The position numbers and the translations under genes are program-made. Below the pieces are notes generated by a model. It searched no databases, was not told where the DNA came from, and saw only the letters and a program-made list of their open reading frames with translations. Below are positions 23,776-34,730 of a stretch of DNA of 64,000 nt, one piece after another. Within the stretch, counting starts at the first letter, position 1, and each line of letters starts with the position of its first letter. Location: NCBI RefSeq assembly GCF_019649055.1, contig NW_026570268.1, forward strand, positions 744,001 through 808,000. Direction: 5' to 3'. This DNA comes from Paramacrobiotus metropolitanus (Eukaryota > Tardigrada > Eutardigrada > Parachela > Macrobiotidae).

Positions 23776-24475
23776 TTGGCTACGCGACTATCACACAACA
23801 AAACGTCTGCAAAACGATCGAGTGGTCCTAAAAAACAAATTAGCCGCTGCGACGAAAAACCTGTGGCGAAATGTCCCACGACGAAATGTTCCGCGACCAC
23901 GTGGGCTGTCACGGTACTGATCGGCTACGCGACAGGTCGTCGCGGGACATTTGGTTTTACGGACACTTCGTCAAAGGACAACCAGTTTTTTGGCAAATAG
24001 TCATATGACTGTTCGTTCCCGTAAATCAGTCGATAAATTTTCGACTCCCCAAAAGTCGCGCAACCAAATATCACACAACAAAACGGCTGCAAAACGAGTG
24101 GTCCTAAAAAACAAATTAGCCGCTGCGACGAAAAACCTGTGGCGAAATGTCCCACGACGAAATGTTCCGCGACCACGTGGGCTGTCACGGTACTGATCGG
24201 CTACGCGACAGGTCGTCGCGGGACATTTGGTTTTACGGACACTTCGTCAAAGGACAACCAGTTTTTTGGCAAATAGTCATATGACTGTTCGTTCCCGTAA
24301 ATCAGTCGATAAATTTTCGACTCCCCAAAAGTCGCGCAACCAAATATCACACAACAAAACGGCTGCAAAACGAGTGGTCCTAAAAAACAAATTAGCCGCT
24401 GCGACGAAAAACCTGTGGCGAAATGTCCCACGACGAAATGTTCCGCGACCACTTGGGCTGTCAAGGTACTGGATC
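23776..24475 (+). repeat. 276-bp tandem repeat, about 2.5 copies
   Basis: The word TCACACAACAAAACG recurs at 23791, 24071 and 24347. The second and third units are 276 bp apart; the first is 280 bp because of an extra GATC near 23817. Units are otherwise almost identical. An 87-codon frame on the minus strand is repeated with each unit, which is a by-product of the repetition rather than evidence of a gene. The array ends at a LINE tail. Confidence 0.9.
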
Positions 24476-24530
24476 ACGGATGCCGCATTGCCCCGCTGTA
24501 TCTCCAGTGAGCAGTGTAGGATGTTGCTAA
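24465..24530 (-). mobile_element. short LINE 3'-end fragment
   Basis: The minus strand reads LEIQRGNAASVIQYL, the RGNAAS motif of the LINE C-terminus, fused directly to the end of the 276-bp tandem array. Confidence 0.6.
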
Positions 24531-25042
24531 GTTTCAAAAGGTCATGAGGTGTGTGGTGTGCAGTAATGCTGATGATTGAGTACGATTTACCAGATGGTAC
24601 CATAGAATCATGATAAGGGCGCGGTAGCCGATTGTCCCCACAGCTTGCGTTACATGTCGCCGGAAATGTGCGGGAAATACTTGCCAGATCCCACCACCGA
24701 AGTGGGAATGAAGACGGATCGGTGGAGTCTCGCGGATGCTTATTATGCATTATGCTGGGAATGGTTAACTGCATGATGGACATTGAGGAACTGCGGATGG
24801 GGGATGTTGACAGCGGCGGAAGGAGTCGAAAGGTCACGGGATACCGGTGACTGTGTCGCGTACTGACTTATTTATGCATATGTGCGAAAAACGCATCCAA
24901 AAAATTAACACCGGGCGCGAAACAGTTGTAGTTTACCAGGACTCTGAATTTTTGCACATGGTCTGTTGGATGACAGAATATCAATTCGCTTCGTACTACA
25001 TATTGTACAGATGTTTGATTTCGTGCGAGTTATTGTACGAGA

Positions 25043-25054
25043 TCTATATATATA

Positions 25055-25147
<93 letters not shown>
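25043..25147. repeat. (TA)n microsatellite
   Basis: About 100 bp of almost uninterrupted TA dinucleotide, with one TATCTATA interruption at the left. The long repeated Tyr-Ile frames on both strands here are artefacts. Confidence 0.97.
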
Positions 25148-25150
<3 letters not shown>

Positions 25151-25599
25151 ATTGTTCTCGTACTCGCATGCTATGAATGACCGGCTGCACGTACATTCGT
25201 AGCCGAATTGTGGTTATAATTATGATGTATCTATAATAATTTTATGGTATCGTACTTGTATTTCACATGTTCATACAGACAAAACGAAGTAGAATTGTTC
25301 CAAAAATACGAGTACTATAAAATAATCGTTCTTATGATCGCAGACATTTTGCTCTTTTCTTGATACCACCTGTAGAACCCGTTCGTTAGATCTGGATACT
25401 TCTATTTTGCAGTTGTCAGTATATACCGGAAGTAGGAATGTCGCTCTTCTATCTATATGCGTTATAGAACTGTAAATTACGTACGTTATATTGTACTGTA
25501 CATTTCTCACCGGCACCAACAACTGACCAGCAGAACGGCATGCAATCCCACCATATATGCCGGTCGCCATTACCACCGCCGTATGTATTCGGCGCAACC

Positions 25600-27570
25600 G
25601 CCGGCCCGCCCACGGACACGCAGACTGGAAGTGCCAGTACGCGCTCGTCACCTGCCGGAACTACCTCGTTTCAAGTAGCAACTTGTTTGTCGTACCGGAA
25701 GTGCAGGTTAGTACGGCATACACTCGGTAAGTTGAAGATGCAAAAAATCGATTTGAAAAATTAAAAAGTAATTGCGAAATTTAAACATTAATTTACCTAC
25801 GTCACACTGAGGTTCTAAATTTGCTTGATATATTATGTCAACATAAATCTTAGAATGCATGAGGTGAATGGGTGTTTACAGAGGGTGAGCCACCCACATT
25901 GGCACACTGCACAAACTGATTTTTTAAAACTTCCTTTCGTCTTCAACAATTTTTTCAAAAACATTACCCGATAGCCTGGGGTATTTTGTACTTGATAAAT
26001 ATATCTGAGCTTAGTAAAAGATGTCTTTCAAAATCCAGGAAGAAAAACCTGGAGCGGGGTAGAAAAACAGTGCGTTTCAAAACTGGAATGCCTTTCGCAA
26101 AACAAATTCCTGAAAATCCCCCTTTACCGATCATTACATACGAAATGCATTAAGATGTTAAAGAATCAATGCTCGTTAAGACAAGTGTAATTCGGTTTTG
26201 ATCAAAGCCATGGTTGAGTTTTTCTGGACGTCGGCTCCCAAAACTGACCGGAAGTCCAGAAAACATCTGCCATTCTCTAACTTATTGTCCATTCGTCCTG
26301 AATTTCATAGAATATCTTCTACAAGCCTGTCTAAATAAATATTTGTTTATATCAAAGCGAAATCGGCATCGGCGGTTTTTTTGCCACGAGTTTCCCACTG
26401 CAAAAGGCAGCCGCTTAATTGAAAGTGTAAATCCCCAATTTTTTAATACTTCTGTTTTTTTCCCTCGGGATCCTGAAAAAGGATTTCACACAACTTTATA
26501 CTTTTTCATATAGCCCTTAAAATCTTCTAAAATTAGAAACTGAATGTGACCAAAAAACTTCTTGCTTCATTTAATAATCATTGAAAAACAAAAATACAAA
26601 GTGAAACGTTTTGTCTGCGTTTTTTTCGCCGGTCGCGGACACTTGTGGTCACTTTATGTCACGTGCGCGCAATATCTTCATGGAAAATTAGTTGTTTTCC
26701 GCTCACAGAACGCTAAGGGAAAAAACTGCATCAGCGAATTTAAAAGAACTTGAGTCTAGAACTCAGAAATAATTTCCTACCAAAAGTGTGCCAATGTGGG
26801 TGGCTCACCCTCTGTATAAGGTGATTCAATATCGTTAGATTCGGGGTTATTCCGGTGACGCGGCGACATCAAAAGAGGCATAGTTTTATTAATTTCCCGA
26901 ATAATTTTTAAGTTGCCGAAATCATTTTTCAATTTCCAAATTTTTTTTTCTTTTCCAAATAAAGTTTGCAATTTTTAAATTTAATTTTCAAGTTTCCAAA
27001 CGGACTGCCGTATTGGCAAATAATTTTTGAATTTTCAGACAAAATTTGTCCAGTACAAATTCTGCCTTTATCTTTAAATAAATTATATTTTCCCAGTTTC
27101 TTTTCTATTCCGAATTAATTCTTAATTTGCGGATTGACGCTTTTCAATTCAGAATTGTTATTCTATTCTGTACCTTTGCATGTTTTTTTTAAAAATAATT
27201 TATAAATTAATAATTTTAATAATTTTTAATAAATTTTTTGTAAATTAACTAGCTATTTTCCATTTTTTTTGCATTCTAAATTAAGTTTTTAATTGCAGAT
27301 TAAAGTTTTCAAATCCAATTCATTAATCTACCTTTAAATTTCTTAATAAAGTTTTAGGGAATAATTCAGAAATTATTAACTTTTCCACTGCTTTCGAGAT
27401 TCAAAATTTGATTGTAAATTTCCAAGTTTATAGCTGAATTTAGAATAATAGAAGACTGATTCAATTTATTCTTTAATTTATGGATTCAAAATGAATTTGC
27501 AAATTTCCTAATTGTTTCCATAATTTACAGACTGCATGAAAGAGATGCTGAACGAGCACATCCAACAACG
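25600..27570 (+). pseudogene. decayed genomic copy of Mondo (exons 7, 10 and 11 remnants)
   Basis: Three collinear stretches match the Mondo gene. About 25618-25712 matches the end of exon 7 and its donor (TTTGTCGTACCGGAAGTGCA). About 26835-26885 matches exon 10 (ATTCGGGGTT, then CGGCGACATCAA with an internal deletion). About 27530-27565 matches exon 11 (GAGATGCTGAACGAGCACATCC). Intron-like AT-rich DNA is kept between them, so this is a DNA-level duplication and not a processed copy. Exons 8 and 9 are missing. A 936-bp transposon splits it at 25879-26814. Confidence 0.75.
25879..26814. mobile_element. non-autonomous TA-flanked DNA transposon, ~31-bp TIRs
   Basis: The left end CAGAGGGTGAGCCACCCACA continues to GGCACACT and is matched by its inverted complement at the right end. 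TA flanks both ends (25877-25878 and 26815-26816). The 936-bp interior has no transposase frame, so it would depend on a Tc1/mariner-type enzyme elsewhere. It interrupts the Mondo pseudogene and is therefore younger than that duplication. Confidence 0.85.
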
Positions 27571-27763
27571 GGAAATACTTTTAAATTCTTGCATTCCATC
27601 CGTAATACTGCCTCATCAAAACATCACACAAAAAATCTTTGGCACAAAAAACCCGGGACAACCTTTTCACCGGTAAAACTGATAAAACTCTTTAAACTAA
27701 AAAAAAATAAATAAAAACACCAAACCGGCCACAAAACCGGCCGCCGCCCCTGGGGAAACGCGC

Positions 27764-28705
27764 TCACGCCTCCGGATATCCGGCTCCGTCGTGGCCCTGC
27801 CCAAACACCTTGGCCACCAGAGCGTCGCGCAGCTGCACGATCATGTCGCGCAGATCCTCGCCCTCGCGGATCAGCACTGCAACCGCGCGATCCCGATCCT
27901 CCCGATGGCTCAGCATGGATTCCATGTCGGCCTGCAGGCGCTGCTCCCGCCCGGCACATTCATCCCGCTTCGCCTTCTCCTCGGTCAACTGGCGGCGCAG
28001 CTCGGCAATCACCTGGTCACGGGCGCGCAGCGCCCCCTTCAGCGCCGCCACATCGCCATCCGGCTGCTCGACCAGGGCGCGCACCGCGTCGTACTGCCCG
28101 CCGGCCTTTCCATCCGCCTCCGCAATGTCCCGGCCCACACCGTCGCCACGCCCCACGGTCGGCGCCCCGGACTCTCCACCATTCGCTCCGGCCGTGTTCT
28201 TGTCTGCAGAGAATCAGCATACAGAATCTCCAATACAAAATAAATAAAACAAATTCCGTAATATTTAACGGTTACTTTATGCATGAATAACGTGTACGGT
28301 GTATATAATTAATTCCAGCATTTTCAAGCTTCGAGGATTATTTAAAATGCTTGTCATTTTATGTATTTCCATTAATTTCTTCATTTAATCCTTATTTTTC
28401 AAAAGCAGAATTCAGACAATAAAATGAACAAAAATAAATTTAATCCCTATTTTCGAAAGCAGAATTCGGAAAATAAATTGAAAATATTCTTAAACTGGCG
28501 ATTTCGTCTCTACATTTCAAATCAATTCAAAAACGAAAAAGACCCAAAACTGTTTACACTGCAATTGTCAACGTACTGAGTGGTGGCAAGCGCGCCAGAG
28601 TTTCATGCGAGGTGGAGAGTGAGACGCGGCGGGGCAGTTTTCGGCAGGCAGCGCGTTTAGAGCCGTTATCCGGGTCGTACGCGCCTGGACCGGGGACGTC
28701 GTTGC
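27764..28705 (-). CDS. coiled-coil protein with SHIPPO-like PGPGAYD motif (HMMR-like, uncertain); 5' end missing
   Basis: Two exons, 28705-28577 and 28203-27764, join in frame through an AAC codon to about 189 residues plus stop. The first begins in phase 1, so at least one upstream exon is missing; I could not find it. The first exon has NDVPGPGAYDP followed by a basic segment CRKLPRRVSL. The second exon is largely helical with heptad-like charge spacing (ALKGALRARDQVIAELRRQL, EEKAKRDECAGREQRLQ) and ends GAGYPEA. A single N-terminal PGAYD motif ahead of a coiled coil is the arrangement of HMMR/RHAMM, a spindle-associated microtubule protein, but this one is far shorter. STPGR-repeat proteins are the alternative. 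It diverges from BAG1 at 29411. Confidence 0.6.
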
Positions 28706-29410
28706 CTGTAAAGAAACCGTTCAGTTGCGAGGAATATTTAGGAATAACAATAATAATCCACGCTAGTTCCTGGTGCGCTAGAGAATCTCCCTCGTACAAA
28801 ATCAACACAACGTGCAATTCGTTAGCGTACCTGGCTTATCGAAGGTACGCTTCATCGGAGCCCGGGGAAACGAAGTCATTGTGGAAGGATATGGCGGGAT
28901 GGGGGAATTGCGTCGCGTCGAGTCGCTCCCACTCCCAGGGAACCCTGCAAACTAGTGCGCAGCACGGTGCGGATAATCGAGTAAATTCTCTATTCTGTGA
29001 AAGACGATCGCAGCAGCACGTCGCAGTGGGCGCAAATAATGGCAAATTACGACATCAGCGCAGAAAACAAACGAGAATTAAAGGACCGCAGTGGAAATTA
29101 AAAGGCACCAGTGGAATTCAATGGAAAATGAACATCATGGGCCCATGGCAAAAAAAGTTAATCAGAACGAGGAGAAGGCTGTTGTACAAAATCCAGGTCT
29201 GTCGCAATACCAACCGCCGATAACGCCAGTTGGGCTGCTGGTGAGTCATGCAGGATCAGACATGAAATTTCGACAAATTTCTACTGAGTTTTTCTTTCAG
29301 CAGGTTTTGCAGTCTTTCTGCTGTACTTTTCGGATTGTTAATTGCGAATGCGCTTCATGTTTTTCGCTGAATGAGTGGATAACTTGTAACGTGGTAATTT
29401 TCTGTGGACT

Positions 29411-30931
29411 ATGTCATCATCCGCTGGGGAATCCTTTGAGAAATTCGTAACAGAGACCGCCAGCAGCGTGGGGGATTTCATCAACCAGACGGGCGATCGC
29501 GTGGCGGATCTGTTGAAGGATGCGGTGGGGATGAAGCGGCCGAGCAGCAGTGAAGCACACGAGATGGGCAGCAGTAAATCCAAGCCGTCCCCCGCCACCA
29601 CCACCGCCCCCCTCATTTCCCCCTTCAACGTGGCGTACGGCGTCAACCCGGGCGGGAAGACGGTGCTGTACCCCGTGGATGTTTCCAAGGCATTCCCCGA
29701 GCACGATGCCATGGCACTGACCGTACACGACCTTCAGCTGCATCTACAGTCCTTGACACAGGTGCCCGTGGCGCGCCAGAGTCTCATTTACAAGGGCGCC
29801 CATCTGCAGGCTGCGCAGCGTCTGGCGGATCTGCAACTGCGCCACGGCGCCAAACTCATGATGCTCGGCCAGGCCGAGGTCCCCCGCGATCCCGACGAGG
29901 TAAGGTATTTTTCCAAAAATATTTTAAAAATAAAAATAATATTCTCAAGACATATGGCCTGTAAACTTTTAAAATCTGTCATTTTATAAATGGGTTTTTG
30001 TTCGTTTTCAGTCTTGCTCTTCTTTCTAATCAAAAGTGGTCATAAAACTAAAATAAAAACATTGCATAATAAGCCAGTTTAAACTAATTAAATATTTTAA
30101 ATTATGAGAATGATAAATAGAGTGTAAGAGTTTGTAAAACAATTATTTTGCCAGGTTATGTTGCAAATTTTAAAGAATTAGTGTTGAAAAAATAAATTTA
30201 AATGAAGAATTAAAGGCCAATATTAAAATTCATATTTCCAATTTAAAAGGTGTATTGTACTGACGATTAATCTGGGCATAAAATTTAAACAAAACTTAAT
30301 AAAAACCAAACCAATTTAAATAGCATACATATTTAAAAGAAAAATAACGATAAATTCAGATTAAAAGATTTTTTACAAATCGATTATTTGTTAATTTATG
30401 TTGCGAACTAGCGTTGAAGAAATTCAGTAGAATAAATTCAGAATTAATACTATTAAATTTAGAATAAATTAAATGGCTATTAAATTCAGAATGGATTAAA
30501 TGGCCATTAAATGTAGAATAAATTTCCGTTAATTGTAGGAGTTCAAGAAGCGTCTGTCGGCGCTGGAAGACGAGATCTCGGCGGTGAGCATGGAGCTGCT
30601 GGAGATGGAGATGTTCCTGGACAGTATTCCGCGCACCGAGAAACCGGCCTTCAAGACGGCCCACACGCGGCTCCTGCACCTCAACGAGGCCCTCATGAAG
30701 ACCGTCATGAAGATCGACGCCGTGGAGATCCCGGCGGAGCGGACGGAGGCGCGCGCCCTGCGCAAAAGTCTCGTGCAGCGCGTCCACGTTGAGATGGCGC
30801 GCGTCGACCGCGCCATCGAGCGCTGCGCCAATTTCCTCAACGTCCGCTCGCGCAGCACCTCCCGCTCGCGCTCCACCTCGCCGTCCGACCGCAAAAACCA
30901 GCCGGACGCCTCCAAAACCGGCGGATCATGA
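29411..30931 (+). CDS. BAG1: BAG family chaperone regulator 1 (Hsp70 nucleotide exchange factor)
   Basis: Two exons, 29411-29899 and 30539-30931, join in phase 0 to 293 residues. Residues about 1-60 are a low-complexity Ser-rich leader. A ubiquitin-like domain follows (about 75-155), ending YKGAHLQ ... LQLRHGAKLMMLGQ. Exon 2 is the three-helix BAG domain (FKKRLSALEDEISAVSMELL, EARALRKSLVQRVHVEMARV), with an Arg/Ser tail RSRSTSRSRSTSPSDRKNQ. This UBL-BAG order is that of BAG1, which binds the Hsp70 ATPase domain, releases ADP and can link Hsp70 clients to the proteasome through its UBL. A likely poly(A) signal AATAAA is at 31342. It is convergent with the ARL6IP4-like gene. Confidence 0.93.
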
Positions 30932-31476
30932 TGGGGGACTGCCATTAATTTTTCCGTTGGATTGGAGACGGTTTCCCGATTTTTCCTGTTTTATTTGGGA
31001 GTTGGTTCGAGAAAATTGTTTAATTTATGTGTGTGGATGGAGATTTGCGAGGTTGCGGAATTTAAGACGTTTTTAGCAGGAGTTTCTCTATTTTTAATTT
31101 TAATCAGCCTTTTTCTTGTTGCTGAAATGTAGGCGATTTGTCACTTGCGGCGGTGTTATTTCGCAGTAAAATTGATGGACGAAATTATCCCCAGACCGAC
31201 GTTGTTTGGTTATTTAATGAATTTGTTTTATTATTCAGCTGACTGAATATTTATCGAATTTCTTAATATTTATTCATCAGTTTTGTTGATTATTTATTGG
31301 CCTTTTGCTTCTGCTGTCCGTTTATCGCATGCAAAGTGCCCAATAAATAAGTAAGTAAAAAACCAGCGGATCATTTCGCAAAATTACCGAATATTCATGG
31401 AAAAGTAGCGCGCAGCGGATAAATGAGAAACTGTACATGAGTCACTGGACAGATCAAAACGAATCAGCATAATAAA

Positions 31477-32474
31477 TCATCGGTGCAGTCCTAAATTCGC
31501 TTGGAAAACAGCTCCGTCGGCTCTTGTAGCGCTCTGCAAAAAATAAAACATTATATTTTCTGGTCTCCTGGTCAATTTACGCAGAGATAAATTAAATTAG
31601 TTAACATTTAAAAATTCCCGTTAATAGCGATTAATTGCCAATTTATGCTTAGAAACATTTTGATTAAAATATCTACTGTTTAATAATAATAAAAAATAAT
31701 TAAGAAGCAATGAACTCAACAAATTTCCAGAAATTCGTATAAAAAACACAAGGAACGATTTCAGCAGTGGCGAAAAAATTAAGTACTAAAATTAAAAACG
31801 AATTTAAAAATAAAAAAAATACTTGCCTTATTAATGGCCAGGTGGCGCTGACGACTGACAATCTCCTCGACGATTTCGCCTGTACCGCGCACCAACCTAA
31901 AAAAATTCGCCGTAAAAATCGTCGCAATCTGGCAGCACGCGGATATACCAAAAGCACGCTGCAGAAATATCCTCGCTTACCTCTGTCGACCCGTGTCCGG
32001 ATCGTAGACCCGTCGGATGACGCTCTGCTGCGCATCCCACTGTTCCTTGGTCATCGGGCCGCGTGGGCGCACGGAAACAGATGCATCTTCCACGGGCGCC
32101 AGGGACGCAGCGTCTGTTTTGCACGGCGTGCCTGAAAATGGCGGGACTTCACTCGCTTCGCTCGGTGCGCTCGCCTTGCGCTTCTTCTTGGCCTTGTGGC
32201 GCTTCTTGTGCTTCCGACGCGAATCCGAAGAGGACGAATCTGAGGAACTGCATACGATAAATCGGTAGTTTACCGATTAGCTGGGAGGAATTATTGCATG
32301 GTCGGTTTTGGCAAGAAAGGAGTGAAACTAGCGATGGAAACACGGAACTTACGTGGATCGGCTGCGCTTGCGTTTCTTTTTCGACTGCTTCAGCTTTTTC
32401 TTGCGTCTCTTCCCCTCCGCATGCTCATTCTGTCCCGCTGCTGCGCTGGTTGGCTCTGGAACAGCGCTATCCAT
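31477..32474 (-). CDS. ARL6IP4: ARL6IP4 (SRp25/SR25) family nuclear protein
   Basis: Four exons, 32474-32353, 32247-31981, 31896-31827 and 31533-31477, join to 171 residues. The N-terminal half is Lys/Arg-rich and Ser-rich (KRRKKKLKQSKKKRKRSRS; RRKHKKRHKAKKKRK), typical of nucleolar/splicing-speckle proteins. The conserved C-terminal domain is clear: GPMTKEQWDAQQSVIRRVYD, then GEIVEEIVSRQRHLAINK joined to SATRADG and a short end. The family is linked to splicing and nucleolar RNA work. Intron 3 uses a GC donor (AATAAG|GCAAGT) with strong flanking consensus; the last exon is only 57 bases. Confidence 0.92.
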
Positions 32475-32929
32475 TGTCAAGGCTTCATACAACGCGTTGC
32501 ATCACCGCATGATCAGTTTTGCAGAAGAAATCGCTTCTCGAGAAAAGTTTCAACTGAAAATCAGCAGAACCGCCAGAACGAAAAATGCTAGGAAATTATC
32601 GAATAAAATCACGCTGCCATGCTGCGGCGGTTACCACTGCGTCACGCACCGGAAGTGTGAAATTTGCGCGTGCATGCTACGTTACGTACGTACTTACGTA
32701 ACGCACCAATTTCATGCGACCAACGACCAGCATTCAGTCGTTGTTTTTCTCCAGTCAATGGAAAAATTTAAGTTTCACCTGACAGCACACGTTTCATTAT
32801 AGACTCATTAATTTACCAAAATGTGAACTGCTTGGATTTTTTACTCAGTTAAAATCAAAAACATTAAGAATTAAACTAGAAAAAAAATTCAATTTATTTT
32901 GTGCATAAATCACTATATTATGATACTTC

Positions 32930-33029
32930 AGTGTTGCTTTAACTGTAGAGCGGCATTGGTTCAGAAAACGTTTTGTATCGGTAAGAGACTGGACGAAGTG
33001 TATTATGTGTTGAAATGATGAACTGCGTG
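32930..33029 (+). mobile_element. LINE 3' tail, KRLDEVYYVLK subfamily
   Basis: The plus strand encodes TFCIGKRLDEVYYVLK and stop. The DNA around GTATCGGTAAGAGACTGGACGAAGTGTA is nearly identical to 60160-60240, including the 3' UTR (TGCGTGATTCTG versus TGCGTGACTTTCTG). Confidence 0.75.
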
Positions 33030-33177
33030 ATTCTGCTGTTAACCTATGTTAATGCGAATAACCCAATTACGGTCCACTTTTTCTTCTTTTCTTATTAATT
33101 TTTTGCCCTCAAATGTAATATGGTTTTATAATTTCGTGTTCAACCTTACCGGCTAGCATACAGATTGTATCCCGTTG

Positions 33178-33227
33178 ATAATTATCGACAAAACAACTAT
33201 TATTATAGTTGTTTTGTCGATAATTAT
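33178..33227. repeat. perfect 23-bp hairpin with 4-base loop
   Basis: ATAATTATCGACAAAACAAC continues to 33200 and is exactly inverted at 33205-33227, loop TATT. No gene adjoins it. Confidence 0.88.
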
Positions 33228-33229
33228 AT

Positions 33230-34660
33230 TATTACAACTTTAAATTTTAACTGTAAAGTAGTGTGCCCGCGCTTGCACTTTTGTTGTTATGGCGGCTATT
33301 GCCCAATAAACACACATTGTTATAGTTAATTAAGTACGGGTGCGTGCGTGTAAACGCGAAATTGCACTGAGCAAATAAAATAATATGTACTCGTCCCAAT
33401 TTTACCGACAATTTTATGGCAAGTAACAAGTGAGTAATTATATAAAGTAGATACCGGACAGTACACGTGCAAAATACAATATTTTTCAATTACTGTACCT
33501 AAATAAAGTACAAAGTACTGCATTTTAATCACGCCGTATGCAAGACACCAGAATAGCTCAACTGTAACGATGCGGCTAGAATTCACACACTGCACACCGG
33601 GAAACCGGTATACTTCATAAACTCTTACTGGCGATAATTAATTTTTAACGATTATTATTCACGCAGGAAAAACTGATAAGTCGCACAAAACTGCAGGAAT
33701 GTTTATGCACACAGGTAGACACATGTTGGCAAAGGTCAAGCACATTGCGTGGAACAATGCAGTGGATGGAGCGATAAGCGTCACCGGTTATCTCCCGTGC
33801 AGCCGCGTGCACACACGTCGGCACCGCTACTGTTGCACGGCGGAACAATGGACGACGCGCGACATAAATCAACCGGCCTATCAGCGCCACTATCGCGCGA
33901 TACCCCACACAATGCCCCAGCGACGACAGCAGCGCTTCCGCCGCAGCTGCGCTCATTTCCTTCGCGCGCACGTCGTGGTCAGCAGTTTTCCCGGATATTA
34001 GCCAATTTATACCGGTGATTTAATATATTTCATATACGGTATGTACGCTTACATTTATATGTTTATAACTATATAATATTATTAATATTTTGCTAATTAT
34101 TTATATTTCATATAACATAGTTATTTCTTATACAATTACATGCACGTAGGTTTTTGTCGATAATTTGTTTTTTTTCATTTTTTCCTTTACATACATATTT
34201 TTATAAATATATTATTTTTTAACTGGGAAATTTGGGTGGGTCACCCACCGTGGGTGTATTGACTATAGATAAATTTATACGCTTTTTGCGCATAATTTAT
34301 ATGCGCATAAAGCGTATAAATTTATATAACCGCGGAATTCCAGTTTTTGTAATTATTATAAGCTTTTACGCGTACATACGCGCATAAAATGAGTTATTTT
34401 TGCTTATACACGTATTTGTTTAAAAAATACGTATTTGTTAAAGATTCATGTAAATTTACATATGTAAAAATGTAAATGTACATATATTTTTACATACTTA
34501 CATTTTTATAACAGTCCGGAACATCCGGCGATTATATTTATATAGTTATAGTTTATATTGTATCTGTATATGCGGCATATACTCTGTACGTATTTTATAT
34601 ACAAATGCGTACATATGCGTTTATAAATATTCGTATATTTTTAATAAAAGCAGGGAATAA
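33230..34660. other. AT-rich spacer upstream of aminopeptidase
   Basis: A GC-richer island at 33700-34000 has open frames on both strands but no recognisable product. From 34010 the DNA is very AT-rich with many TATATA and ACATAT words. An imperfect hairpin of about 25-bp arms lies at 34269-34326 (AAATTTATACGCTTT / AAAGCGTATAAATTT). The aminopeptidase promoter should lie in the right part. Confidence 0.45.
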
Positions 34661-34730
34661 AAATGCCGCCGCGTGAAACCATGCGCGAGGAGGTGACCAT
34701 CACCCAGCGCCGGAAGGCCTCAAACTCCCG

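Noticed and set aside
23776-24547. Identical 81-106-residue frames repeated on both strands
   Set aside because: They recur only because the 276-bp DNA unit is tandemly repeated; no start, splice or homology evidence.
24847-25202. Open frames with long Tyr-Ile repeats
   Set aside because: They are produced by the (TA)n microsatellite and have no coding signal.
33645-34001. GC-rich island with open frames on both strands
   Set aside because: No recognisable domain, no splice context and no paralogue in the window; left as spacer.
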